Positions 43,887 through 53,041 of a stretch of DNA of 64,000 bases are shown piece by piece (position 1 is the stretch's first letter; each line of letters opens with the position of its first letter). The DNA is from JADFJB01 sp964464595 (GTDB lineage Bacteria; Zhuqueibacterota; JdFR-76; DREG01): assembly GCA_964464595.1 (NCBI GenBank), contig CAYXGW010000016.1, forward strand, positions 3,888 to 67,887, given 5' to 3'. The notes below the pieces were generated by a model. The model saw only the letters and a program-made list of their open reading frames with translations, ran no database searches and had not been told where the DNA came from. A program made the translations under genes and the position numbers.

Positions 43887-45377
43887 ATGAAATGGGATGA
43901 GGCCGATCTCCTGTGCAAAGATTTACATACGGCACCACAACCGGAAATGGGTAAAATTCTGGTTACCGGCGCTACTGGTTATGTGGGAGGACGCCTCGTT
44001 CCGGAATTATTGGCCAGGGGGTATCATCTGAGGATAATGTCAAGGGTGGCTGAAGAAGAAAGCCAGGAAAGATGGCCCGATGCGGAAATAGTCATTGCCG
44101 ATGCTCTAAACATTGAACAATTGCTTGATGCCCTGGACGGGATCCACACTGCATATTATTTGATCCATTCATTGCTTCTGGGACCCAAAAAATTCGAATC
44201 TGCAGATATTCAGGCAGCTGTCAATTTTAGGCTAGCCGCAGAAGCGAATGACGTTAAGAGGATCATTTATCTCGGTGCTCTTGGCGATACTCAATCATTG
44301 GTATCACCACACTTGAACAGCCGGTTAGAGGTCGCAATAGAACTTCAACGTGGCAATGTTGCAACAACTGAATTACGCGCAGCAATGATTATCGGTTCGG
44401 GTAGCGCTTCTTATGAAATTCTTAAACATCTGGTAAAAAAATCTCCAATATTTTTTTTGCCATATTGGACAAAAACCAAGTGTCAGCCAATAAGTATTCG
44501 AGGCCTGATTAATGTACTGGTTGGTGTACTAGAAACAGAAGAAACATCCGGGAAATCCTACGATATTGGCGGAATAGAGATTTTGACTTATGAACAAATG
44601 CTTCGATCCTTATCCGGAATTCTAGATAAAAAGAAACTCTTTATCAATACATCATTTTCGAATATCCGGTTTTATTCATATATAGCAAGTTTACTCACTC
44701 CTGTACCTGACGGGATTATCTTTTCTTTGTTGGAGGGTTGCCGGGATGAAGTCATATGCCGGGATTTGGCCATTCTTCCTACATCTCTATATAAACCAAT
44801 ATCTTTTAAAGAAGCAATACTAAACGCAATGTCTCGGGAAGAACGGGATACAGTTCATACTAGTTGGTCAGACGAATATCCTCGTGCGCATGAGCTGGCT
44901 ATAAAATTACATGAGCTTGAAAATCCACCTTTCTACATTAGCTCCTATTCACTTTTATCTGCAAAAAGCACCGAAGCTATCTTCCATTCTTTCTGCAAAA
45001 TAGGCGGTGAGGAAGGATGGTTCCATGCCAATTGGATGTGGCGTCTAAGGGGAATACTTGATAGGATATTTTTAGGTGTCGGAAGTTCTCGTGGAAGGAG
45101 AAGTTTATCAACTTTAAGAGTTAATGATGTAGTAGATTTTTGGCGGGTTGAACAGATAAGGAAAAACCAGAAGCTTCTATTACGCGCCGAAATGAAAATA
45201 CCAGGTAAAGCCTGGTTGGAGTTCGAAATCAATAAAGATGGAGAGAATAACCGTTTGATTGTCACTGCTTATTATGATCCTAATGGTTGGCTTGGAAAAC
45301 TTTATTGGTACAGCGTTTTACCATCCCACTATTTTATTTTTACTAACCTTATGAAACAAATTGAAAAGAGAGGCTAA
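43887..45377 (+). CDS. NAD(P)-binding protein with DUF2867 domain
   Basis: A 496-residue protein. The N-terminal atypical/extended SDR domain begins 'MGKILVTGATGYVGGRLVPELLARGY' (about residues 26-51) and includes 'TAYYLIHSL' and 'IIYLGALGD'. The C-terminal DUF2867/SRPBCC-like domain has 'GGEEGWFHANWMWRLRGILDRIFLGVGSSRGRR' (about 370-402), 'LRVNDVVDFWRVEQI' and 'MKIPGKAWLEFEI', and ends 'GKLYWYSVLPSHYFIFTNLMKQIEKR'. This is the usual build of the YbjT/DUF2867 family, of unknown reaction. About 100 bases of its 3' half recur as a decayed copy at 55364-55463. Confidence 0.85.
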   Translation: MKWDEADLLCKDLHTAPQPEMGKILVTGATGYVGGRLVPELLARGYHLRIMSRVAEEESQERWPDAEIVIADALNIEQLLDALDGIHTAYYLIHSLLLGPKKFESADIQAAVNFRLAAEANDVKRIIYLGALGDTQSLVSPHLNSRLEVAIELQRGNVATTELRAAMIIGSGSASYEILKHLVKKSPIFFLPYWTKTKCQPISIRGLINVLVGVLETEETSGKSYDIGGIEILTYEQMLRSLSGILDKKKLFINTSFSNIRFYSYIASLLTPVPDGIIFSLLEGCRDEVICRDLAILPTSLYKPISFKEAILNAMSREERDTVHTSWSDEYPRAHELAIKLHELENPPFYISSYSLLSAKSTEAIFHSFCKIGGEEGWFHANWMWRLRGILDRIFLGVGSSRGRRSLSTLRVNDVVDFWRVEQIRKNQKLLLRAEMKIPGKAWLEFEINKDGENNRLIVTAYYDPNGWLGKLYWYSVLPSHYFIFTNLMKQIEKRG

Positions 45378-45505
45378 ATACGCAAAGCAAAGCAACATTT
45401 AACCGCAAAGTTCGCTGGGAACACAGCGTTTAATTAATTTGCTCTGCTCTCAGCACACTCAGCGTAGGTTAATTCCAAAATATGAATAAAAATCCTGATA
45501 ACTGC

Positions 45506-46732
45506 TTATTTAATCATCAACATTTTCCGCGTTTGACTTAATCCCTCGGCGTCCAGTTTATAAAAGTAAACTCCGCTGGCTGCAAGTTCACTTGCAGCAG
45601 TTAACCCATTCCATTTAATTTGATATCTGCCTTGACTCTGTTTTTTGTCCACGAGCGTTTTTACTTTTTGCCCAGCCATGTTGTAGATCTCTAACTTGAC
45701 CTGAGATTCGACAGGCAATGTGTATTCTATGGAAGTTTCCGGATTAAACGGATTCGGATAATTCTGGAAGAGGGCAATCGTAGTGGGGATTGAGATTCGA
45801 TCGTCTTCGATGGCTGAAATATTTGCGTTGGCTCTGCCTCTGGTTGGTTCATCAAAAAATACCCAGTTACTTGCACCATCGGGTGTACGACCTTCACTTA
45901 TATCCGCCATCTGTGGACCAAAATCGTAAAAATCCAACCCGGTTGTACTATCTGAGTCAGTAAATATTATGACATCATTGCCACTGGAAGATAACCCAAA
46001 GTTCAGAACGTCTTCAAAAACAACCAGATATTCGCCGGGATCCAGGATTGTTCCATGGGGAAAAGTCCATTTGGTATTGTTACTTCTCTCGTCTGAAAGG
46101 AAACAACCTGAAAGATCATAAGCTGTATTGCCTCGGTTATAAATTTCAATCCAGTCATCCGGGCCGCCAAAATCACTTGTCGACTGGAATTCATTGATGC
46201 ACACTGGTGAAAAAAGTTCGCTGTTCGCGTTGCTGGCGCCAGGCGTCGGCGTGGCCAGATATTCCGGCGCTGAGCCCTCTTGGGGTTTGAAGCCCATGGA
46301 AACATCCGGACTCATGATCCCATATTTCCAACCATGAATGAGAACGTTGCCGCGTTCAATTGTTTCAAAAAGAGCGACTGTCTCCCCTGCAGAAGAAAGC
46401 CTGAAATTCACATGTAAATCACCTTGAGCAGTATCATCATCCGCCCAGAGGAGCAAATATTCGTTTACTGCAAGGTTTATCGATGGAAGTTCAAAAGCCC
46501 GTGATGCACCCAACGTGTTACCTACATACATCCCGCCCAAGTTTATTGTAACATCATCTTCATTATGGATTTCAAACCAATCATCGTTTTCACCGAACTC
46601 GTCTGTATTTACGGCGTTGTTTATTGCCAACACTTCAGTGATTCGAAGCTTTGGCGGAGTGTAATCTACGGTGTAGGCATGAAATTCATCAGGCGCACTA
46701 TTGGGCCAGGTATCTTGCTGTCCCGATGTCAT
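45506..46732 (-). CDS. Lamin-tail-domain protein, C-terminal part with sorting domain (frameshifted)
   Basis: The 408-codon frame holds two lamin-tail (LTD) domains ('LRITEVLAINNAVNTDEFGENDDWFEIHN' and 'CINEFQSTSDFGGPDDWIEIYN') and a C-terminal FlgD-like sorting module ('FQNYPNPFNPETSIEYTLP ... GVYFYKL'). The true N-terminal half is 46698-47558 in another frame. Its protein text ends 'YYALATDD' and resumes here as 'TSGQQDTWPNSAPDEF', so one extra base near 46731 splits a protein of about 690 residues. It is the last gene of the VTC/DUF4956 operon. LTD proteins often accompany CotH-type kinases; none is present here. Confidence 0.82.
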   Translation of the reverse strand: MTSGQQDTWPNSAPDEFHAYTVDYTPPKLRITEVLAINNAVNTDEFGENDDWFEIHNEDDVTINLGGMYVGNTLGASRAFELPSINLAVNEYLLLWADDDTAQGDLHVNFRLSSAGETVALFETIERGNVLIHGWKYGIMSPDVSMGFKPQEGSAPEYLATPTPGASNANSELFSPVCINEFQSTSDFGGPDDWIEIYNRGNTAYDLSGCFLSDERSNNTKWTFPHGTILDPGEYLVVFEDVLNFGLSSSGNDVIIFTDSDSTTGLDFYDFGPQMADISEGRTPDGASNWVFFDEPTRGRANANISAIEDDRISIPTTIALFQNYPNPFNPETSIEYTLPVESQVKLEIYNMAGQKVKTLVDKKQSQGRYQIKWNGLTAASELAASGVYFYKLDAEGLSQTRKMLMIK

Positions 46733-47558
46733 CCGTGGCCAGGGCGTAGTATTTTACTACTGTTCCGCTATTTTGAGGGGGAATAATGGCACTGTAGGTA
46801 GAATCTCCGGCAACGGCATCACCGTTTTGGCCTTCGTCATTCATGAGTTGTGGTGCGAACCCATTGCCCGTGTCGACAAACAATTCTACTCTGTCCAGGC
46901 CTTCAATATCGAATGCTATCGCTGTTATCAAGACCGCGACAGAATTTGTCGGCAAATCAATTGAGCGCTCGCCATCTTTACAGGTTGGCGCTACATTATC
47001 TGTGAAGACGCTATTAATTATTCCTGGCGTGCCATCGTTAACTGAGCTTGGATCCCAGCTTGTCGGTAGCGAGTTGTCCAAAGTAGGATGCAGTAATTCC
47101 AGAGATGGACCGTTACCATCCGGGGAGCCTGGCCAAGCCCCACCGTCATCATATTCAACAATGTCATGCAAGATGTTGGAATTATCGAAAAGACGAACGG
47201 CATCTCCACCATTCCCTAACCCCCAGGCGTTTGAACCGGTATCGAAATCATTTGTGTTAATGTTCGATACCCCCGGGTACTTCTGTTGAAAAAGCGTAAC
47301 GTTACCGGCTATTACAAGATATTCTCCCGCTTGCAAAATCCCTGAAAGAATGCAGGGTGTATGCAAGTCATTTTCGTCCAGGATATACCAGTCTGTAACA
47401 TCTATTGCGCCGGTTGAAGCATTGTAGATTTCAACATATTCAACATCTTCGCCGTCGCTGTTGTACATGATTTCATTTATGACAATATCATCGGCGGACC
47501 AGGCAGTAGTGGTTACCGTGATGATCAATAAACTGCAAATTGTAATCAGTTTTCTCAT
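46698..47558 (-). CDS. Lamin-tail-domain protein, N-terminal part (frameshifted)
   Basis: A signal peptide (about 1-21), a first LTD domain ('IVINEIMYNSDGEDVEYVEIYNASTGAIDVTDWYIL' and 'GEYLVIAG...') and a beta-sandwich domain ('VAPTCKDGERSIDLPTNSVAVLITAIAFD'). It runs out of frame at 'YYALATDDIGTARYLAQ', where the downstream frame continues the protein. LTD proteins bind surfaces or other proteins; no enzyme motif is seen. It follows the VTC gene by 45 bases. Confidence 0.82.
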   Translation of the reverse strand: MRKLITICSLLIITVTTTAWSADDIVINEIMYNSDGEDVEYVEIYNASTGAIDVTDWYILDENDLHTPCILSGILQAGEYLVIAGNVTLFQQKYPGVSNINTNDFDTGSNAWGLGNGGDAVRLFDNSNILHDIVEYDDGGAWPGSPDGNGPSLELLHPTLDNSLPTSWDPSSVNDGTPGIINSVFTDNVAPTCKDGERSIDLPTNSVAVLITAIAFDIEGLDRVELFVDTGNGFAPQLMNDEGQNGDAVAGDSTYSAIIPPQNSGTVVKYYALATDDIGTARYLAQ

Positions 47559-47602
47559 AAGAGACTCCGTTTCAAACCACGAATTTCACCAATTAACACG
47601 AA

Positions 47603-48370
47603 TTAAATAAAAACTGAATTCCTCAAGTTAGTTATATAATCGTGGGAATTATCTATTCCATAACAGTATTTTGAAAATGGGCGCTGCATCAGATTGAATT
47701 TTCTGATCAATTCTAGCGCCCAGTATGGGACAAGCCTTTCTACTTTGATCTCCAATAGCAGTGGCGATTCAAAGTTTTTCGTAGTTATCGCATCATCATA
47801 ATAGAGCATGTCCTGCTCATTATAAGCCAGATCGACCGAACCCCGAGCCAAACGGTAGCAAAGTTTACGATCAAACGTGACGCGTCCATATTCTTCAAGT
47901 TCTGTCACATATGGTTCACGAAAGTACCGTACATGCAAAACCGGGCCTGCTCCATACCAATAAATCAAGTCTTCAAAACTGTCAATTCTTTCCCTGAAAG
48001 CTGGCTGGGTTACATCCGATTTTTTGGGGGAAAACAACTCAGGCCATCGTTCGATAGGGAGGCTATAACGAGTTTTCCAAATCACACTGGCCTGGCGGTA
48101 TTTGATTTCGGCCCAAACCTTGTCGTTGGCCTTAAGCCCATAGTAACGCGCGCGGGGTTTGTACCGGTTAAGCTTTCGATGTTTGGTATCGGTATAAAAC
48201 CTCAGGTCCGGGGTATCAAAATAGAGATTGTTGACAATATAACCTTTCTCACCTTCGGGAACATGTTTATCCAAAGAGCAGATATTTTTGATGTATTCCC
48301 GGATCTCGCACGCCAAATTCTCATCAATTACATATTTTAGTTCGTATCGTCTGATTCTGCTAAAATTCAT
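47603..48370 (-). CDS. VTC-domain polyphosphate polymerase-like protein
   Basis: A 255-residue VTC (CYTH-like tunnel) protein. Basic pocket and tunnel features are 'RYELKYVID' (about 7-15), 'YFDTPDLRFY' (about 50-59), 'KLNRYKPRARYYG' (about 66-78), 'VWAEIKYR' (about 84-91), 'VTFDRKLCYR' (about 165) and 'LLEIKVERLVPYWALELIRKFNLMQRPFSKYCYGI' (about 205-240). The yeast homologue makes polyphosphate from ATP. The start overlaps the TolC gene stop (ATG inside the last codons), so expression is coupled. A DUF4956 membrane partner is encoded upstream. Confidence 0.88.
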   Translation of the reverse strand: MNFSRIRRYELKYVIDENLACEIREYIKNICSLDKHVPEGEKGYIVNNLYFDTPDLRFYTDTKHRKLNRYKPRARYYGLKANDKVWAEIKYRQASVIWKTRYSLPIERWPELFSPKKSDVTQPAFRERIDSFEDLIYWYGAGPVLHVRYFREPYVTELEEYGRVTFDRKLCYRLARGSVDLAYNEQDMLYYDDAITTKNFESPLLLEIKVERLVPYWALELIRKFNLMQRPFSKYCYGIDNSHDYITNLRNSVFI

Positions 48371-49737
48371 CTGGTATCCGGTGTATTTACCTCTGGCTGC
48401 ATCAGATTTTCATGGCCTTCGATACCCAAAGCATAATACAAGTCAATTAAAGCGTGGGCAAGGTCGCGCCGCTTCTCACTCAATAGTTTGTTTACATCCA
48501 GAATCGTCAGCTCCATTTCCATCACTTCATCCGGCATGAGCGTCTCATGCTTCTTGGCTTGTGCAATGACTTTGTTCGCATCGAAAATGAGATTGTCCGA
48601 ATTTCTCTTGAAATTTCTCAAGTCAAGAGCCAGATCTTTGTAGATGGCGTAAGCCGACCGGATTTCATCAGCTATCGATTCTCTGATGGCGTTGTATTCG
48701 TCCTCCTTCTTCTTAACTGCCAAATTGGTGGCCTTGATATTGCCACGATTCCAGTTAAAAAACGGTAGACTAATTCCTATTCTAAATTCCGCCCAGTCTC
48801 TCCTGTCCGGTTCCTCTATATGGTAGGATATATCAATAAAATTTGGCCACGGAATCAATTTATACCGTTCATAATTGTTTTGCTTGACCGCCAGTTCAAT
48901 TCTATGTTGAACCAAATCTATTTCAGGCCGATTCTCATAGGCAATCATGACTAAATGGTCAAGGTCTTGTTCAATTTCAGGTAGTTCTTCCCAGACAAGT
49001 GGAGTGTCTTCTGCAATTCCTGCTCGTTTGGTCAGCCGTCTTCTGGCAAGACCCTGTCTTTGAATTGCCCTTGCATAATCACTTTCCGACTCCGCGTGCC
49101 ACATTTTTGCTTTGGTAAAATAGACGATAGACCTGTGGCCAAATTCTACCAAATTTTCAATTGTTTTGATTCTTTCATTTTCGACCATCACTCTTGTCTG
49201 AGCAATCTCTTCGAGTTGGTCATACATTATGACGCTTGCATACGAACGGCGAACTTTTGCAATCAATTCGTGGCTATACCGGATTTCTCTTACCCTTCTG
49301 TCCGACAGACGTACCCTGGCTTGTTGCTTCTCTTCACCCAATTCGCCAAGCTTGGGAATCCGCCAGCGTAACCCGACGCGTAATTCATCAGATTGGTCAG
49401 TGTAATAGCGCGAAGAAATCTCGCTCAGCCGCAGTTCAGGATTGCGTATTCTGCCACTTGAATTCAAACGATATTTTGCAATTTCAACGTTGGTGTTCAG
49501 GGATCGCAACCTTCTGCTGTTTGCCAAAGCAAATTCTATGACCTGTCGTTCTGTAAGAGCTTTGTCCGTGCTTGTTTGGAGATTAATTTTTTCAATCTCT
49601 GAAATCACTCCTTCATCTTGACTTGGTTGAGCAGATGCGGCCGTGTTTTGAACGATTAAACCGAAAGCAAGGATAACATTCAAGACAACACGTCTCCATT
49701 TATAAGCATCGTTGCCAGTGGTTATTGTACAATTCAT
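48367..49737 (-). CDS. TolC-type outer membrane channel
   Basis: A 456-residue outer-membrane efflux protein. The ATG at 49737 is chosen (MNCTITTGNDAY..., signal-like helix about residues 20-38) because it overlaps the preceding stop; the ATG at 49761 is the alternative. The two-repeat TolC pattern is visible: 'LTERQVIEFALANSRRLRSL', 'NPELRLSEIS', 'GLRWRIPKLGE' in the first half; 'AYENRPEIDLVQHRIELAVKQNNYERYKLIPWPNFIDISYHI' and 'EFRIGISLPFFNWNRGNIKATNLAV' in the second. It lies directly after the HlyD-type adaptor, which is its natural partner. Confidence 0.9.
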   Translation of the reverse strand: MNCTITTGNDAYKWRRVVLNVILAFGLIVQNTAASAQPSQDEGVISEIEKINLQTSTDKALTERQVIEFALANSRRLRSLNTNVEIAKYRLNSSGRIRNPELRLSEISSRYYTDQSDELRVGLRWRIPKLGELGEEKQQARVRLSDRRVREIRYSHELIAKVRRSYASVIMYDQLEEIAQTRVMVENERIKTIENLVEFGHRSIVYFTKAKMWHAESESDYARAIQRQGLARRRLTKRAGIAEDTPLVWEELPEIEQDLDHLVMIAYENRPEIDLVQHRIELAVKQNNYERYKLIPWPNFIDISYHIEEPDRRDWAEFRIGISLPFFNWNRGNIKATNLAVKKKEDEYNAIRESIADEIRSAYAIYKDLALDLRNFKRNSDNLIFDANKVIAQAKKHETLMPDEVMEMELTILDVNKLLSEKRRDLAHALIDLYYALGIEGHENLMQPEVNTPDTR

Positions 49738-51806
49738 TTTACCCCCACATCGACGTAACAAAAGGCAGGCAGCTCATCGTCTTTATCAAATACAATCATA
49801 AAACGAGTCGGACCCTGAAGACAAACTCCCTCCGGTTTTAACCCGGGAAAGCTGAAAAGACGCACTGCTTCTAGCCGTCCGTCAGCGAATCGGTTGATTC
49901 GATGAAACCCACCGAGCTGGTCCTTGTTGTCAACATCAGCAACGGATGATAGTGCCCATAGAATACCGCTTTGGTCGAAGGTTAAGTCTGAAATGCTGGC
50001 AGACCTGTTTTTGTTATTACCCAACTGCACATATCCGTAGACCGACAATTGATCCGGCTGAAGCCGTTTTTTCTCAAAAACACTATCAACATCATCTAAT
50101 TTCCAGATTATAGCACCCTTATCTGTAACCGGTTCTTTTAGTCCGAAGTAGAGTGTATTGTCCTGGAAGGCGGCGCCCTCGATATTTAGCACAGGCAGGC
50201 CATCCTTATCAGATTTTTCCAATCCCAGTTCTACCAACTTTTCCCGTGAATAGGATTTAAGGAGCAGGGATAGAAGCTTGACTTCCCCTTGTACTGAAAA
50301 GCTCCTGCCCTTAGCCTTAATTTTTAAGATTTTTTCCCTTCTTGCCGGACGTTTGCCTTTTTTACTTATATTTTGAGAAGATACGAGATAGAAAACACCG
50401 TTTCCTGCAGGTGTAATTGCCTCCAGGTCACTAACTTTTTTTATGCCTGATAACCTTACGCGGTCAGATTCTACTTTGCCGTTCTCATCCATTAGAAACA
50501 AGAAGGGTGCATGCTCTGAGTTGGAATTTTGAATCCCGGTGTCATCGCTAACGATCAAATACCTGCCAATTTCATGTATCCACACAATCCCCGATGGCTC
50601 AAAACGGCTTTTATCCCCCAGGGAGTCGGCGATTTCAATGTTTAACAAACGGGGGGAGTTTTTGCCATTATCAATGGTCGCATTTTCAGCGGCTGTTGCT
50701 GTCGCGAGATAATCTTCCGTTTTTGCAAGATCCCCTATGCGCGCATTGACGATCTCTCCCGGAACAAGGTTATGATCTTTGATCAATGCCACTTGTACTT
50801 TGCGTGCCCAGAATATCTGTCCACGAAATGAAAGCCTTTCTGCTGCCCGTGAAAAGCCAGGATGCACAAAAGTTACTACGCCTGTCGTGTTAAAATCACG
50901 ACTTCTGGAAGATGAAATATCCACTTTCATTCCAATCTCGGGCTGATCTGTAGATTTTTCCGGGATATAAAGAGTCATAAATCGGGGTCTTATTTCTTCA
51001 ACGGTTAAGACGGGAGCAAATTCTTGAACTACGTCACCTGGGCGAGCATAGATTTCCGTGACAAACCCATCGCCTGGTGACGTAATAGTTCGCAACTGAA
51101 TTCGATATTCCGTTGTGGAGATTTGTCTGCGCAACATTTCCGCATGCTCCATTCTCTCCAAAAAAACAGACTTCGCCATACTGTCAATATCAGCTTCTTC
51201 AAAAAGGTTTCGGGACAGACGTGTCTTCTCAAGTTTTTGAGATTGATATTCCAGATCTTTACTTTGCTCCCTTAGGTAACTTTCTAATGCATCTCTCTGG
51301 AGTACCAGCGTTGTTAAATCTCTGCTGTGCCCAAGTCCTGCTTTTTCAGCATTTTGTAGTCGTTTAATTTCAGCATTCAAACCAGCCAGCTCGGTACTTT
51401 TCGATTCAATAAGCGACAACCGATCCATCAAATCAGATGCTTCATTTTCGAGCTGCAGCCCCATACGCTGGATAAATATTGAATACCTGTTGAGATGTGC
51501 GTTTTCGAATTGCTGGATACTTGCTAATTCATTTCTCAGTTGGTTCAGATTCGTTTTTAAATCGGAGATGTCAAATATGGCCAACACTTGATCCTTTTTT
51601 ACTTTGTCGCCAATCGTCGTGAGTACTTTGTGTACCCTTCCCGCTTCTTGTGCTCCGATCAAGTGAGATTTGTTTTCCACAATGCCAATGTAATTCTGTT
51701 TAAGGTGCCAGGTACTGTAAAGATAAAGAGCTACTACTAGGGCACTTATCCATAGAATTATATACCAGTTGAAATTCTTAGTTTGATCAAATCTTAGGGT
51801 TGGCAT
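49734..51806 (-). CDS. HlyD-type adaptor fused to a propeller-like domain
   Basis: A 690-residue inner-membrane-anchored protein. It has one N-terminal helix (about 14-32), a lipoyl/barrel-sandwich 'GRVHKVLTTIGDKVKKDQVLAIFD' (about 55-78) and a long coiled-coil hairpin (about 85-220). The returning barrel 'ITSPGDGFVTEIYARPGDVVQEFAPVLTVEE' (about 240-270) and a beta-barrel close the adaptor near 365. The remaining 310 residues have 'EPSGIVWIHEIGRYLIVSDDTG', 'DLEAITPAGNGVFYLVSSQ', 'NIEGAAFQDNTLYFGLKEP' and 'DLTFDQSGILWALSS', a propeller of the DUF3616/esterase-like kind. Adaptors normally stop after the barrel, so this is a rare fusion. No ABC or RND pump gene is nearby. Confidence 0.85.
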   Translation of the reverse strand: MPTLRFDQTKNFNWYIILWISALVVALYLYSTWHLKQNYIGIVENKSHLIGAQEAGRVHKVLTTIGDKVKKDQVLAIFDISDLKTNLNQLRNELASIQQFENAHLNRYSIFIQRMGLQLENEASDLMDRLSLIESKSTELAGLNAEIKRLQNAEKAGLGHSRDLTTLVLQRDALESYLREQSKDLEYQSQKLEKTRLSRNLFEEADIDSMAKSVFLERMEHAEMLRRQISTTEYRIQLRTITSPGDGFVTEIYARPGDVVQEFAPVLTVEEIRPRFMTLYIPEKSTDQPEIGMKVDISSSRSRDFNTTGVVTFVHPGFSRAAERLSFRGQIFWARKVQVALIKDHNLVPGEIVNARIGDLAKTEDYLATATAAENATIDNGKNSPRLLNIEIADSLGDKSRFEPSGIVWIHEIGRYLIVSDDTGIQNSNSEHAPFLFLMDENGKVESDRVRLSGIKKVSDLEAITPAGNGVFYLVSSQNISKKGKRPARREKILKIKAKGRSFSVQGEVKLLSLLLKSYSREKLVELGLEKSDKDGLPVLNIEGAAFQDNTLYFGLKEPVTDKGAIIWKLDDVDSVFEKKRLQPDQLSVYGYVQLGNNKNRSASISDLTFDQSGILWALSSVADVDNKDQLGGFHRINRFADGRLEAVRLFSFPGLKPEGVCLQGPTRFMIVFDKDDELPAFCYVDVGVK

Positions 51807-51812
51807 TCTTTG

Positions 51813-52485
51813 TTATACTTCCACGGTCGCTTCCTGATTCGTGTAGGTAAGTCCACGAATCCCGCTTACTTTTTCCAGTTCACGAATTAGAGTCAGATTA
51901 TCTTGCGGAACTGATAATTTCACCTGATAAGCATAATCGAATACCTGGCCCTGAGCAACTTCCCGCAAAGTAACCAGAACAAAATGTCTGGTGTGATTTT
52001 GCATAATGCTGGTTACTTCGGCTGACGCCTGCGGTTCTGAAGGTATTTGAAAGCTACCGTCATGTCTTCTGCGCGTTCCAAATGGAGATATGTATAATAT
52101 AAATGCGATTGAACAAAAACATAATCGCACCTGTAATTGCGGTGGCATAGCTCTGTACGCCTGAAGCAACGCCAATTCCAAGGGATGAAAAGAGAAACAC
52201 CAGATCGCGCGGTTCCCGCAAGTTTGTCCGAAACCGAATGATGGCCAATGAACCGACAATACCAATACCCCGGGCAATATTATCACCAATTGCGATCATT
52301 AGCAGGCAGGAAATAATGCTTCCTAATATCATGCTTTGTACTAATCCGCGTGAGTAAGATAATCCCTGAAAAGTACGCTCATAGGTCAGGGCGATTACGG
52401 TTGATAGCAAAAAAGTTATTAGGAAGGACAATAAGGCTATTTGCCATTCGATTTGTTCGAATCCGTAATTTAACAGTGTTTGCAT
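51813..52485 (-). pseudogene. DUF4956 membrane protein split by a frameshift
   Basis: The frame from ATG 52485 gives the DUF4956 core: a membrane helix pair, 'TYERTFQGLSYSRGLVQSMILG', 'IARGIGIVGSLAIIRFRTNLREPRDLVFLFSSLGIGVASG' and a closing helix. It then derails at 'IYIIHISIWNAQKT' and stops at 52060. In the next frame the same text continues as 'YISPFGTRRRHDGSF ... VSIPQ-like ... SGIRGLTYTNQEATVEV', the normal soluble C-terminal domain, to the stop at 51813. A missing base near 52088 restores about 224 residues, the family's usual length. DUF4956 proteins are frequent partners of VTC proteins. Confidence 0.85.
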
Positions 52486-52592
52486 TTCGTCATTCCTTCA
52501 TTCTGTCGATAAGCTAACAAACCCATTTTCTCATCGATTAAATATCCTATCGAAATGGCCGAGAATAGAATCACACGCTGTGACCAGTCGGA

Positions 52593-52988
52593 CTATTTCA
52601 AAACTATTAACTTCTTTGCCTGCACAAATCCCGCCGCCTCAATCCGATACAAATAAACGCCACTGGAAACACGAGTTCCGGCCTCATCATCCCCTTCCCA
52701 AACGATAGAGAAAGAACCAGCTTCAAACTCTCGGTCCACCAAAGTTTTAACGTGGTGACCAAGCATATTATACACCTTAACTATAACTGCACTGGATTTT
52801 GGAAGTTGAAAGGATATTGTTGTGGCTGGATTAAATGGATTTGGATAGTTTTGTTTCAGCGTAAATCCCGATGGCGTTTGCCAAGCATCATTTTCAACAC
52901 CGGTTGTAAACGGTTCGGAAATAACCCACGGCCGGGCCTGTTTGATAGCGAGCTTGTCTTCACTGGTAATCTTGTATTCAATTTCCAT
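52593..52988 (-). CDS. C-terminal part of the PEP/pyruvate-binding protein, with sorting domain
   Basis: This frame starts at an internal ATG (MEIEYKITSEDKLAIKQARPWV), which is the end of a pyruvate-phosphate-dikinase-like domain, and finishes with the sorting module 'LKQNYPNPFNPATTISFQLP ... SSGVYLYRIEAAGFVQAKKLIVLK'. Reading upstream in the same frame to about 53050 gives 'YLGIIQAEFRTLYGVGSGDDFAMEIEY', which continues the protein of 53042-55138. It is therefore not a separate gene. Confidence 0.85.
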   Translation of the reverse strand: MEIEYKITSEDKLAIKQARPWVISEPFTTGVENDAWQTPSGFTLKQNYPNPFNPATTISFQLPKSSAVIVKVYNMLGHHVKTLVDREFEAGSFSIVWEGDDEAGTRVSSGVYLYRIEAAGFVQAKKLIVLK

Positions 52989-53041
52989 GGCGAAGTCATC
53001 CCCTGAACCAACCCCATAGAGCGTGCGGAACTCGGCTTGGA

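Noticed and set aside
45378..45505. Possible repeat or small gene after the DUF2867 gene
   Set aside because: The 'cgcaaagc/aaccgcaaagttcgc' wording looks like common dispersed debris, but no second copy or frame in the window supports a feature.
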